A DNA stretch of 64,000 nt from an uncultured Clostridium sp. (GCA_900547035.1 URFM01000005.1:43661-107660); one strand, 5' to 3'; positions 9,230-17,930 are shown, counted from the stretch's first letter. Program-made: numbers and translations. The notes: generated by a model from the sequence alone, not told the origin.

Positions 9230-9778
9230 ATGGAAATATTGGAACTGATGAAACAGCGGCACAGTGTCCGCCAATACAAAGATACTGCGGTTGAGAAGAG
9301 TCAGCGGACCGCGCTCAACCATCTGGTTGAAGAAATCAACCGCCAGGAGGGTCTGCATATCCAGATTTTTTATGATGAGCCGAAATGCTTCGATTCCCGG
9401 ATGGCCCATTACGGTAAATTTACCGGAGTGAAAAATTATATTGCCCTTGTGGGTCCAAAATCCCCGGGCCTTGATGAGACATTGGGATATTACGGGGAGA
9501 AAATCGTTTTGAAGCTGCAGGAACTTGGACTCAACAGCTGCTGGGTGGCTATGACCCACGGCAAAAGCAAAGCGGAGGTGAAAAAGGGAGAGAAAGAGAT
9601 CTGCCTGATTTCCTTTGGCTATGGCGAAAATCAGGGTGTACCCCATAAGAGCAAGCTTTCCTTTGAACTGGGGCCGGACGGCAAAGTTCGGGCATCCTGC
9701 GGCATGGGTTTTTATACGAAGCTGGATTTGGGGATTGTAAAATATCATTTTGAGATGGGGTCCGGCAGGAAACTATAG
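9230..9778 (+). CDS. Nitroreductase-family protein, probably internally shortened
   Basis: 182 residues. The N-terminus (LELMKQRHSVRQYKD) has the FMN-binding Arg/Ser-Arg pattern of nitroreductases. The C-terminus GFYTKLDLGIVKYHFE matches a clostridial subfamily. From memory, members have about 40 more residues between the GYGENQGVPHKSK motif and the terminal block, including an AALLAPTA-like segment. Here the two blocks are joined by a short LSFELGPDGKVRASC stretch. This suggests an in-frame internal deletion that may damage cofactor or dimer contacts. ATG 9230 follows GGAGG at proper spacing. A bidirectional terminator follows at once. Confidence 0.75.
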   Translation: MEILELMKQRHSVRQYKDTAVEKSQRTALNHLVEEINRQEGLHIQIFYDEPKCFDSRMAHYGKFTGVKNYIALVGPKSPGLDETLGYYGEKIVLKLQELGLNSCWVAMTHGKSKAEVKKGEKEICLISFGYGENQGVPHKSKLSFELGPDGKVRASCGMGFYTKLDLGIVKYHFEMGSGRKL

Positions 9779-9787
9779 TCAGATATG

Positions 9788-9826
9788 AAAAAAGAGCGGG
9801 AAGGCCTTATTTCCTTCCCGCTCTTT
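9788..9826. terminator. Bidirectional terminator between nitroreductase gene and ABC exporter operon
   Basis: A perfect 14-bp inverted repeat (AAAGAGCGGGAAGG at 9791-9804 with its complement at 9813-9826), A-rich on the left and T-rich on the right, lies between convergent genes. Confidence 0.88.
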
Positions 9827-9837
9827 GCAGATGCGCA

Positions 9838-11748
9838 TTAATCCAACTCAAGCGCGCCTGTATACAGCTGATAATACGTGCCGTGAAGCTTAATCAAATC
9901 CTCGTGCGTACCGCGCTCAATGATGCGTCCATGGTCCAAAACCATGATTGCGTCCGCGTTCTGAATGGTGGATAGACGGTGAGCGATGTAGAAGGTGGTC
10001 CGTCCGCTCATCAGGGCATCCATACCTCTCTGAACAATCGCTTCGGTGTGGGTATCGATGGAACTGGTCGCCTCATCCAGGATCATAACCGGCGGATCCG
10101 CCACGGCTGCCCGGGCGATGGCTAAAAGCTGTCTCTGACCCTGGCTTAAGTTGGCTCCGTTGCCCATGAGCATGGTATTGTAGCCTTCCGGAAGACGGCG
10201 GATAAAGTCGTCGGCTCCTGCCAGTCTGGCGGCTCCGATACACTCTTCATCGGTGGCCTCCAGATTTCCATAGCGGATATTTTCCATAACCGTTCCGGTA
10301 AACAGGTTGGTATCCTGCAGTACGATGCCAAGACTGTGGCGCAGGTCCGCTTTCTTAATCTTGTTGATGTTGATTCCGTCGTAGCGGATTTTACCATCAG
10401 CAATATCATAGAACCGGTTAATCAGGTTGGTAATCGTCGTTTTTCCTGCTCCGGTGGAGCCTACGAACGCAACCTTCTGGCCGGGCTTCGCGTAAAGGGA
10501 AATATTGTGCAGCACCGTTTTTTCCGGTACATAGGCAAAGTCTACATCAAAGAACCGAACATCGCCCTGGAGGCGGGTATAGGTAACAGTGCCGTCATTG
10601 TGGGGATGCTTCCAAGCCCAGATATTGGTACGCTGAGAGCATTCTTCCAGCTCGCCTTTCTCATTTTCCTTAGCGTTGACCAGGGTAACGTATCCGTCAT
10701 CGGTTTCCTTCTCCTCATCCAACAGAGTGAAGATCCGGTGAGTACCGGCCAGAGCCATTACCACCATGTTTACCTGGTTGGATACCTGGCCGATGGCGCC
10801 GGCAAACTGTTTGGTCATATTTAAGAAGGGTACTACGATGCTGATGCTGAAAGCCATGCCGGAAAAGCTTAAGTTGGGAGCGCCTGTAAGCAGCAGGATA
10901 CCGCCAACCAGAGCGACTACCACATACATGACGTTTCCGATGTTGCCCAGAAGAGGCATCAGCACATTGGCAAAACCGTTGGCCCTGCGGGCAGTGCGGT
11001 AGATTTCATCGTTGATTTCATCAAAACCAGCCTTGGCGCCTTCTTCATGACAGAAAACTTTGATGACTTTCTGACCGGTCAGCATTTCCTCCATATAACC
11101 TTCTGCCCGGGCAATGTTGATCTGCTGGCGAAGGAATAAGCTGGAGGAGTGGCCGCTGACATAGCGGGTCACCATAAGCATAATCATAACGCCGGAGACT
11201 ACAACCAGGGCCAGCCAGATGCTGTAATACATCATGATGCAGAAAACACTGAACAGCGTAACTGCAGAGATCGTCATCTGAGGCAAACTTTGGCTGATCA
11301 TCTGGCGCAGGGTATCGATATCGTTGGTGTAGTAGCTCATGATATCGCCGTGGCTGTGAGTGTCAAAGTAGCGGATAGGCAAATCCTGCATGTGTTCAAA
11401 CATCTTTTTACGCATTTTTGCCAGGGTGCCCTGGGTAATGATCGCCATCAGCTGAGTATAGCAGATGTTGGCGATCAGGCTGACCGCGTACATGATCAAC
11501 AGGATGGTTACCAGGCGGATGATCCGTCCGGAAGCGGAAGCCCAGTCACCGGTCTGGAAGTGATCCTCAACGATAGAAATGGCATTCTGCATGAAAATGG
11601 AGGGCGCAGAGCTGACAATGGCGTTGATCAGGATACAGCCCATAGTGATCGGCAGAAGCACCGGGTAAAATTCAAAAATTGTGCGGATTAAGCGTCTCAT
11701 AACGCCTTTGGGAGCCCGCTGCCCCCGTCCGGTAGTTGTTCTACTCAT
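9838..11748 (-). CDS. Heterodimeric ABC exporter subunit with canonical ATPase site
   Basis: 636 residues: six membrane helices (type I exporter fold), then an ATPase domain with Walker A GSTGAGKTTITN, signature LSQGQRQLLAIARA, Walker B VMILDEATSSID with the catalytic Glu, and H-loop AHRLS. A short extra segment before the ATPase domain (around ECSQRTNIWAWKHPHNDG) is not typical of exporters generally but fits the larger partner of LmrCD/BmrCD-like pairs. ATG 11748 follows AGGAGGTG and overlaps the stop of the upstream subunit by 8 bases, so the two are coupled. Likely role: efflux of drugs or lipophilic compounds, under the MarR regulator of the same operon. Confidence 0.92.
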   Translation of the reverse strand: MSRTTTGRGQRAPKGVMRRLIRTIFEFYPVLLPITMGCILINAIVSSAPSIFMQNAISIVEDHFQTGDWASASGRIIRLVTILLIMYAVSLIANICYTQLMAIITQGTLAKMRKKMFEHMQDLPIRYFDTHSHGDIMSYYTNDIDTLRQMISQSLPQMTISAVTLFSVFCIMMYYSIWLALVVVSGVMIMLMVTRYVSGHSSSLFLRQQINIARAEGYMEEMLTGQKVIKVFCHEEGAKAGFDEINDEIYRTARRANGFANVLMPLLGNIGNVMYVVVALVGGILLLTGAPNLSFSGMAFSISIVVPFLNMTKQFAGAIGQVSNQVNMVVMALAGTHRIFTLLDEEKETDDGYVTLVNAKENEKGELEECSQRTNIWAWKHPHNDGTVTYTRLQGDVRFFDVDFAYVPEKTVLHNISLYAKPGQKVAFVGSTGAGKTTITNLINRFYDIADGKIRYDGININKIKKADLRHSLGIVLQDTNLFTGTVMENIRYGNLEATDEECIGAARLAGADDFIRRLPEGYNTMLMGNGANLSQGQRQLLAIARAAVADPPVMILDEATSSIDTHTEAIVQRGMDALMSGRTTFYIAHRLSTIQNADAIMVLDHGRIIERGTHEDLIKLHGTYYQLYTGALELD

Positions 11749-13486
11749 TGTCTTCACCTCCTGCCCGGTTCTGGGATGTATAAATTTCACGGTAAACCGC
11801 GCTGGACTTCATCAGTTCATCATGGGTTCCAATGGCATCGATGCGGCCGCCCTCCATCAGGATAATGCGGTCTGCATCCTGGACGCTTGCCACACGCTGG
11901 GCAATAATAATTTTTGTGGTTTCAGGAATAAACTCACGGAATCCTTTGCGGATCAAGGCGTCTGTACGGGTATCAACGGCGCTGGTGGAATCGTCCAGAA
12001 TCAAAATCTTGGGCTTCTTCAGAAGGGCTCTTGCAATACAAAGACGCTGCTTCTGACCGCCGGAAACATTGGAGCCGCCCTGCTCGATCCAGGTATCGTA
12101 TTGATCCGGGAACTGCTGGATAAATTCGTCCGCCTGGGCCAGGCGGCAGGCCTCCTGCATCTCCTCGTCCGTGGCGTTGGGATTACCCCAGCGCAGGTTG
12201 TCCTTGATGGTGCCGGAAAACAGCACGTTTTTCTGGAGTACCACAGCCACCTGGTTTCTCAGGGATTCCAGGTTGTAGCTGCGGACATCCTGTCCGCCTA
12301 CCTTGACGCAGCCCTCCGTTACATCGTAAAGACGGGGAATCAGCTGAATCAGAGAGGATTTGGAGGAACCGGTGCCTCCGAGCACTCCGATGACCTCACC
12401 GGATTTTATGTGAAGGTCGATATCCGCCAGAGCCATACGCTCGGCTTTCTTGGAGTATTTAAAGCTCACATTGTCAAAATCGATCGAGCCGTCCTTTACC
12501 TCAGTCAGTCCGTTTTCAGGGCTGGTTAAGGTACTCTGCTCAGTCAAAACTTCCACAATACGTTCTGCGGACTCCATGGACATGGTAATCATTACGAATA
12601 CCATGGAAACCATCATCAGGCTCATCAGAATCTGGAAGCTGTAGGTCAGCATAGCGGACATCTGTCCCACGTTCAGATCCAGTCCCCTGCTGGTGATAAC
12701 CGCATAGGAACCGTAGGAGATAACAAAGATCATTCCCGCGTAGACGCAGAACTGCATCATGGGGCTGTTGATGGCCATAATGCGCTCGGCTTTCGTGAAG
12801 TCTCTCTGGACGTTCTCAGCCGCGGCGGCAAATTTTTTCTTCTCGTAGTCTTCCCGAACGTAGGATTTTACAACACGCATGGCCTGAATGTTTTCCTGAA
12901 CGGAATCATTCAGGGCGTCGTATTTGCGGAATACCCTGCGGAAGATCGGGGTGGCGGTCCGGATTACCAGAATCAGGCCGATGGTCAGCAGCGGGATGGT
13001 AAACAGGAAAATCATTGCCAGCCGGCCGCCCATGATGAATCCCATGGCGAAGGAGAAGACCAGCATCAGGGGACAGCGGATGGCCACGCGGATAATCATC
13101 ATATATGCCATCTGCACATTCATAATATCGGTGGTCATACGCGTCACCAAACTGGACACGGAAAATTTGTCTATGTTTTCAAAAGAATAGTTCTGAATAT
13201 TGTAGAACATATCTCTTCTTAAATTCCTGGCGAATCCGGTAGAAGCAGCAGCACAGGTAGCACCTGCACCGGCTCCGAAAATCAGCGATACAACAGACAT
13301 GGAAATCAGGATGGCACCGTACCGGACAATCACATCCATGGAACAGCCTGCCTGCATCTGGTTAACGAGCTGCGCGATTACAAAGGGAATCGCACATTCC
13401 AGAATAACCTCTACTGAAACAAGAAGAGGCGTCAGGATTGAAGCCTTTTTAAATTCCCGGATACTCCGGGCCAAGACTTTAACCAT
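11741..13486 (-). CDS. Heterodimeric ABC exporter subunit with degenerate ATPase site
   Basis: 581 residues: six membrane helices, then an ATPase domain. Walker A reads GGTGSSKSS, the signature is VSGGQKQRLCIARA, the Walker B is followed by Asp rather than Glu (ILILDDSTSAVD), and the H-loop His is replaced by Gln (AQRVAS). These changes mark the non-catalytic half of asymmetric heterodimeric exporters, complementing the canonical downstream subunit. It is the second gene of the marR-ABC-ABC operon, 88 bases after marR. The transported substrate is unknown. Confidence 0.92.
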   Translation of the reverse strand: MVKVLARSIREFKKASILTPLLVSVEVILECAIPFVIAQLVNQMQAGCSMDVIVRYGAILISMSVVSLIFGAGAGATCAAASTGFARNLRRDMFYNIQNYSFENIDKFSVSSLVTRMTTDIMNVQMAYMMIIRVAIRCPLMLVFSFAMGFIMGGRLAMIFLFTIPLLTIGLILVIRTATPIFRRVFRKYDALNDSVQENIQAMRVVKSYVREDYEKKKFAAAAENVQRDFTKAERIMAINSPMMQFCVYAGMIFVISYGSYAVITSRGLDLNVGQMSAMLTYSFQILMSLMMVSMVFVMITMSMESAERIVEVLTEQSTLTSPENGLTEVKDGSIDFDNVSFKYSKKAERMALADIDLHIKSGEVIGVLGGTGSSKSSLIQLIPRLYDVTEGCVKVGGQDVRSYNLESLRNQVAVVLQKNVLFSGTIKDNLRWGNPNATDEEMQEACRLAQADEFIQQFPDQYDTWIEQGGSNVSGGQKQRLCIARALLKKPKILILDDSTSAVDTRTDALIRKGFREFIPETTKIIIAQRVASVQDADRIILMEGGRIDAIGTHDELMKSSAVYREIYTSQNRAGGEDNE

Positions 13487-13574
13487 TGGTGGTATTCCTC
13501 CTTTTTATGTAATTCTTTATTGTTCTTTGATGGGCGGCAACTTCCGCTTTTTGTTCTGCTGCGAACTTTTTGAG

Positions 13575-14048
13575 CTAATGGACCTGCCGGCTGTCAGACG
13601 GAATGTCCGCCGCCTCTTGGTTCCAGTGCTCCAGATTGCACAGCATCTGTGCGGCTATTTCCTTAAACAGCTGCACCTGACCGTCGGAAATTCCCCGGGT
13701 AAGCATACGGTCAGTATCGCGCAGGCAGGCGCGTACCTGGGTATCCAGTTCTACAGCCCGTTTGGTTGGCACCAGGCTTTTTAACCGGGCATCGCTCTCG
13801 ACACTCTCGCGCCGGATAATGCCGTTCTTTTCCAGCAGCTGCAGAATGCCCGTAGCAGTTGAACGGCTGAGGCCGAAAACGCTTTCGATGTCCTTTTGAA
13901 AAACAGGCCCGTCCTGGCAGTGGATCAGGATATAATAAATAACCCGGCTCTGCACACCGGTGATGCCCAAACTCTGCAGCATGGAATTGGATTTGGACTT
14001 AATCTTATGCGACAACAAATTAATCCATGCGCCGCAGTCTTTTTCCAC
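13575..14048 (-). CDS. MarR-family transcriptional regulator
   Basis: 157 residues with a winged helix: QKDIESVFGLSRSTATGILQLLEKNGIIRRE is the HTH plus wing entry (quoted residues start at about 55). The start is GTG 14048, set by AGAGGAGGTG just upstream; a longer reading into the promoter is rejected. It is first in an operon with two exporter subunits, the common arrangement in which a MarR repressor senses a compound and releases its pump. Its promoter faces a divergent promoter for the radical SAM gene, and a TTGCGTCCG motif occurs at both. Confidence 0.88.
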   Translation of the reverse strand: MEKDCGAWINLLSHKIKSKSNSMLQSLGITGVQSRVIYYILIHCQDGPVFQKDIESVFGLSRSTATGILQLLEKNGIIRRESVESDARLKSLVPTKRAVELDTQVRACLRDTDRMLTRGISDGQVQLFKEIAAQMLCNLEHWNQEAADIPSDSRQVH

Positions 14049-14105
14049 TTTTTTCCCACCTCCTCTTAGAAAAACCGTTCCGTATTTTGTTCGGACGCAA
14101 ACAGT

Positions 14106-14134
14106 ATAGTACCCCATTTTATAGATGATGTCAA
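14106..14134 (-). promoter_or_regulatory. Promoter of marR-exporter operon with candidate operator
   Basis: On the minus strand, TTGACA (14134-14129) and TACTAT (14111-14106) are 17 bases apart. The sequence just downstream on that strand contains TTGCGTCCG, which also occurs in the facing + strand promoter (14190-14198), a possible shared MarR site. Confidence 0.7.
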
Positions 14135-14181
14135 GTAGGGAAAGAATTTCATTTTTAAGAAAAATAAATTTGCTTTTCCTC

Positions 14182-14210
14182 TTGCTTTTTTGCGTCCGGC
14201 CTGCTATGAT
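14182..14210 (+). promoter_or_regulatory. Promoter of radical SAM/DUF4130 pair
   Basis: TTGCTT (14182-14187), 17-base spacer, TATGAT (14205-14210). The spacer contains TTGCGTCCG (14190-14198), also present in the marR leader on the other strand. Confidence 0.65.
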
Positions 14211-14258
14211 GATGAAAAAGAACATATGTTCTATTTTGCGATAATCGGAGGACTGACT

Positions 14259-15779
14259 ATGCTGATTCAGGAGAATTTGAGTCTGGAGGAGAAACTAAAG
14301 ATTCTGTCTGACGGAGCAAAGTATGATGCTGCCTGCACCTCCAGCGGCGTTGGCCGGAAGGGAAAGCCGGGGTACTTGGGAAATGCGTCGGCGGCCGGTA
14401 TCTGCCACAGTTTTGCGTCGGATGGGCGCTGCATCTCCCTTTTGAAAATTCTGCTGACCAATCAGTGCGTTTACGACTGCAAGTACTGCATTAACCGCTG
14501 TTCCAACGATACGGTCCGGACTGCCTTTACTCCTCAGGAAGTCTGCACCCTGACTATGGAATTTTACCGGCGTAATTATATAGAAGGACTTTTTTTAAGT
14601 TCAGGGGTTCTGCACAGCGCGGATTATACCATGGAGCAGATTTACCAGGTTGTGCAAAGGCTGCGCACCCAATACCGCTTTAACGGGTATATCCATGTGA
14701 AGGCGATACCAGGGGCGTCTCCGGAGCTAATCGAACAGACCGGCTTTTATGCGGACAGGATGAGCGTCAATCTGGAACTGCCTACAACGGAAGGATTAAA
14801 GAAGCTGGCGCCCGGAAAGACCAGAGAGAAGATTCTGCGCCCTATGCGTCAGATTCAGCAGGGAATTTGGGGCAGCGCCCGCCTTCTGAACGGCGAGGCT
14901 CAGAACGGAGAAAGAGGCGGCAGGACAGAGAGACCTTTGGCAGCATACAGGAAAGATGCAGTGAGGGAAGGCGGGGACCCGTTTCTTTTACAGGGGAGGC
15001 GAGCAGGTTTTGGAGGCGGAGCGGCTCTTTTGAGGGAGGATTTGGCCAAGTCCTGCGATATTCCCGGGAAAGCTCAGGGAAGGCCCTTTGTTCCGGGAGG
15101 GCAGAGTACCCAGATGATTGTGGGGGCTACACCGGAAAGTGATTTTCAGATGATGTCGGTGGCTCAGGCGCTATATCATAATTTTGGCTTGAAACGGGTA
15201 TTTTACTCTGCCTATATTCCGGTTAATCAGGATGAATCTCTGCCATCGCTGCCGGGAGGCCCTCCGCTTTTAAGGGAGCATCGCCTTTATCAGGCGGACT
15301 GGCTGCTGCGGTTCTACGGGTTTTGTGCAGAGGAGCTTTTATCGGAAGAACAGCCCAATTTTAACGTATTTCTGGATCCCAAATGCGATTGGGCCCTGCG
15401 GCATCTGGAACTGTTTCCTGTGGAAGTAAACCGGGCGGATTACGCAACCCTCCTCAGGGTGCCCGGGATGGGGGTCAAGTCAGTCCGGCGAATCCTGGCA
15501 GCAAGAAAAGGGGGGAAACTGGATTTCCCGGATTTGAAAAAACTGGGCGTTGTGATGAAGCGGGCGGTTTATTTTATTACCTGCCGCGGAAAGATGATGG
15601 GGGGAATCCGGCTGGACCAGGACTATATTACCAGCTGTCTGATCGGGGAGGAACGGCGGTCCGTATGGGATATTGAGCACAAAGACTGCTACCGGCAGCT
15701 GTCTCTATTTGACGATATGAAGCTTGAGGCATGTCCCAGTCATGAGGATGTGCGGATGGCCGGAAAGGGGGAACTTTAA
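14259..15779 (+). CDS. Putative DNA modification/repair radical SAM protein (TIGR03916-type)
   Basis: 506 residues. The radical SAM iron-sulfur motif is Cys70-x3-Cys74-x2-Cys77 (NQCVYDCKYC). Residues from about 400 form a helix-hairpin-helix DNA-binding unit (LLRVPGMGVKSVRRILAARK). The pairing with the next gene is the known but uncharacterised TIGR03916/TIGR03915 set proposed to repair or modify DNA; the reaction is unknown. Compared with the remembered family pattern, residues about 205-265 are an insertion rich in Gly and Arg before the PGGQSTQMIVGATPESD motif. ATG 14259 follows CGGAGGA. It abuts the next gene with no gap. Confidence 0.85.
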   Translation: MLIQENLSLEEKLKILSDGAKYDAACTSSGVGRKGKPGYLGNASAAGICHSFASDGRCISLLKILLTNQCVYDCKYCINRCSNDTVRTAFTPQEVCTLTMEFYRRNYIEGLFLSSGVLHSADYTMEQIYQVVQRLRTQYRFNGYIHVKAIPGASPELIEQTGFYADRMSVNLELPTTEGLKKLAPGKTREKILRPMRQIQQGIWGSARLLNGEAQNGERGGRTERPLAAYRKDAVREGGDPFLLQGRRAGFGGGAALLREDLAKSCDIPGKAQGRPFVPGGQSTQMIVGATPESDFQMMSVAQALYHNFGLKRVFYSAYIPVNQDESLPSLPGGPPLLREHRLYQADWLLRFYGFCAEELLSEEQPNFNVFLDPKCDWALRHLELFPVEVNRADYATLLRVPGMGVKSVRRILAARKGGKLDFPDLKKLGVVMKRAVYFITCRGKMMGGIRLDQDYITSCLIGEERRSVWDIEHKDCYRQLSLFDDMKLEACPSHEDVRMAGKGEL

Positions 15780-16604
15780 ATGACCGTCTATCTCTGCAAA
15801 GGAGATTTTGAACATATTTTGTGCGGAGTGTACGATGCCTGGATGAGCCGTAAGGGACACAAGAACGTGCGGCTTGCATTGGAGGGAGAGACGTTTCAGC
15901 CCAGCTTTCTGGAGGAATATGTCCGCGTTTCTTATGAAGAAAGAAAGTTCCGGGCGGTTTTCGAGGCAATCAACAAACGGCTCTCCGGGGAAGCAGAGGA
16001 CTGGGTTTACCGAGCCTCCCTCAGCCAGGATGAGGAGAGAGCGGATAAGATTTACCGCTTTCTTATAATCGCTTTTGCACTGGGACCAACGGTGGCGGAC
16101 CAGCTGCAGGTCCCGGAGGTACAGGAGATTTTTCGGCTTTGCCGGTTTGTGGGAAACGAGAGCCATCTGATGACAGAATTCCTGAGATTTATCCAGACTC
16201 CGCTTGGTGTGCTGGTGAGCAGAATCGGTCCTAAAAATGATGTGCTTCCTCTGATTTCTCCTCATTTTGCAGACCGGCTTCCGTCGGAAAACTGGGTGAT
16301 TTGGGATGAAAACAGGGGCAGAGCGTCCATACATCAGGCCGGACAGGGGTGGTTTCTGGCAGAACTGACTAAAGAAGAGGAGAGGCAGCTTGCCGGTTTT
16401 GTAAAGGGGAAGGCTTACGGAAGAGAAATACCGCCTCAGGGGAATGATTCAGAATCCCATGCCCTTATGGGTGAGAATTATGAAGAGCTGTGGAGAACCT
16501 TTTGCGCCAGCATTGCCATTTCACAGAGGAAAAATCCGCTCTGCCAGAGAACGCACCTTCCCCTGCGGTACCGGCCTTATATGACAGAATTTACAACGAT
16601 TTAG
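15780..16604 (+). CDS. TIGR03915/DUF4130 probable DNA metabolism protein, partner of the radical SAM enzyme
   Basis: 274 residues. The C-terminal NPLCQRTHLPLRYRPYMTEF is the family signature; the N-terminal MTVYLCKGDFEHILCGVYDAW is also typical. In other genomes this domain may be fused to a uracil-DNA glycosylase-like domain; no such domain is fused here. The start ATG directly follows the stop of the radical SAM gene, with the ribosome site (GGGGGAAC region) inside it, so the two are one translational unit. Function beyond DNA metabolism is not known. Confidence 0.85.
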   Translation: MTVYLCKGDFEHILCGVYDAWMSRKGHKNVRLALEGETFQPSFLEEYVRVSYEERKFRAVFEAINKRLSGEAEDWVYRASLSQDEERADKIYRFLIIAFALGPTVADQLQVPEVQEIFRLCRFVGNESHLMTEFLRFIQTPLGVLVSRIGPKNDVLPLISPHFADRLPSENWVIWDENRGRASIHQAGQGWFLAELTKEEERQLAGFVKGKAYGREIPPQGNDSESHALMGENYEELWRTFCASIAISQRKNPLCQRTHLPLRYRPYMTEFTTI

Positions 16605-16702
16605 AGTTCTTTTAATATCTGTTTTCCCCGTCCTGAACTGTTGCCTGGAATTTTAAAAATAGGAGTTCCCCTATCCTATGGAGTGTGCTATAGTTATGAT
16701 AT

Positions 16703-16918
16703 GAGTTTTCGGCAGGGTTTGGAATCTGCGGCAGCAGCGAAATCAAAGCGGTGCTTTGGGCGGGCGGCGATTCGCCGTCTGGAGTAGGAAATTGAGGGGA
16801 TCAGCCCGCAGGCAGCTGCGATGTACGGCAGCACATTTCATGTGCATAAAGCCTGCGGCTTTGTACATCTGCGCAGCCTGCGCTATCCTTGTTTGTGCTG
16901 CCGCCCAAACTGCCGGGG
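16703..16918 (+). ncRNA. Candidate retron msr-msd RNA
   Basis: A non-coding, hairpin-rich stretch directly before a retron-type reverse transcriptase. The outer arms are complementary: GCGGCAGCA (16728-16736) with TGCTGCCGC (16896-16904), extended by CGGCAG..TTTGG (16710-16722) with CCAAAC.TGCCG (16905-16915), as expected for a1/a2. Inside are a short hairpin (16765-16777, CGGCGATTCGCCG) and a long one: GCAGGC (16808-16813) with GCCTGC (16876-16881), GATGTAC (16820-16826) with GTACATC (16863-16869), and a terminal GCACAT-TTC-ATGTGC (16831-16845). The order fits msr then msd. Possible -10 elements (TATAGT 16689, TATGAT 16695) precede it. The branching guanosine is not assigned. Confidence 0.62.
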
Positions 16919-16949
16919 CTTATACAGGGAAACGTAAGGAGAGAAAAGG

Positions 16950-17930
16950 ATGGGAAAGGGAGACGTCTGGAAATACTGTGAGAAGAATCAGATCACGGAA
17001 ATGATCCTTTCATTGGAACTGCTTCCATCTTCCCGCTGGGAGAGAGATCAGATTCTGTCCTGTTTGTACGCTCTTTCCAATCACCCGGAGGAACATTATC
17101 ATCCGGTATGGATCCCGAAAAGGAGCGGAGGCTTCCGGCGCTTGGATGTGCCGGATCCGTTGCTGAAACAGGTTCAGAGGAATATCCTTTGCCATGTTCT
17201 GGAAGGATTTTCCGTGTCGCCGGCTGCTGTGGCTTATCAGAAAAATCGCTGCGCAGCTGATGGAGCGGTAATCCACAGAGGGAAACCTTTGATCCTTAAA
17301 CTGGATATTAACGATTTTTTCGGGAGCATTACCTTTCCTTTTGTACTTGGATACGGTTTCCCAGCAGCCTATTTTCCGGAGGAGGTTCGGGTGCTTTTGG
17401 CCTCTCTGTGCTGCTGCCGACAGAGACTGCCTCAGGGAGCACCGTCGTCGCCGGCTCTGTCTAATTTGGTGATGAGGTCCTTTGATGATATTATGGTTTC
17501 CTGGTGTGCTGCCCGGGGGATTGTCTATACCCGATATTGCGACGATATGACGTTTTCGGGAGATTTTAACCCGGCCCTGGTAATAGGAAGAGTGAGAGGT
17601 TTACTGGAATCTATGGGAATGGAGCTGAATCGGAAAAAAACGGAAGTCTGTTCTCAGGCGGACCGTCAGGTTGTAACCGGAATTACGGTGAATCAGGTGT
17701 GCCAGCTCCCCAGGGAGGACAGGAGAAAACTGCGTCAGGAGGTTTATCTCTGTCTGCGTCATGGCGCAGAGGGGATAGAACCGGAGGCTTCGGTACGCCG
17801 CCTGGAACGGATATTGGGAAAGGTCAGCTATCTTCTGCAGGTTCGCCCAGATGACCGGTGGTTTTTGGAACGGAGGGACATGCTGAAGGATATGCTTAGG
17901 AAAGAGAGGAAACGAGTTTATGAGTCATGA
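16950..17930 (+). CDS. Retron-type reverse transcriptase
   Basis: 326 residues, RT domain only. Visible motifs are IPKRSGGFRRLDVPDP (55-70); KLDINDFFGSI with the first catalytic Asp at 119; LPQGAPSSPALSN (160-172); the active site Tyr196-Cys-Asp-Asp199 within YTRYCDDMTFSG; LNRKKTEV (226-233); and the retron Y-region triplet VTG (242-244). The NAxxH-like block is degenerate (GAVIH, 105-109). No maturase, endonuclease or Cas1 domain is present, so a group II intron or DGR enzyme is unlikely. AAGGAG (16936-16941) sets ATG 16950. The gene starts about 30 bases after the candidate msr-msd RNA and overlaps the next gene by 11 bases. Confidence 0.9.
   Translation: MGKGDVWKYCEKNQITEMILSLELLPSSRWERDQILSCLYALSNHPEEHYHPVWIPKRSGGFRRLDVPDPLLKQVQRNILCHVLEGFSVSPAAVAYQKNRCAADGAVIHRGKPLILKLDINDFFGSITFPFVLGYGFPAAYFPEEVRVLLASLCCCRQRLPQGAPSSPALSNLVMRSFDDIMVSWCAARGIVYTRYCDDMTFSGDFNPALVIGRVRGLLESMGMELNRKKTEVCSQADRQVVTGITVNQVCQLPREDRRKLRQEVYLCLRHGAEGIEPEASVRRLERILGKVSYLLQVRPDDRWFLERRDMLKDMLRKERKRVYES

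Noticed and set aside
16950..17930. Group II intron or DGR reverse transcriptase
   Set aside because: RT domain only, no maturase or endonuclease part, no intron-like catalytic RNA, no template/variable repeat pair seen; the VTG triplet and upstream hairpins fit a retron better.
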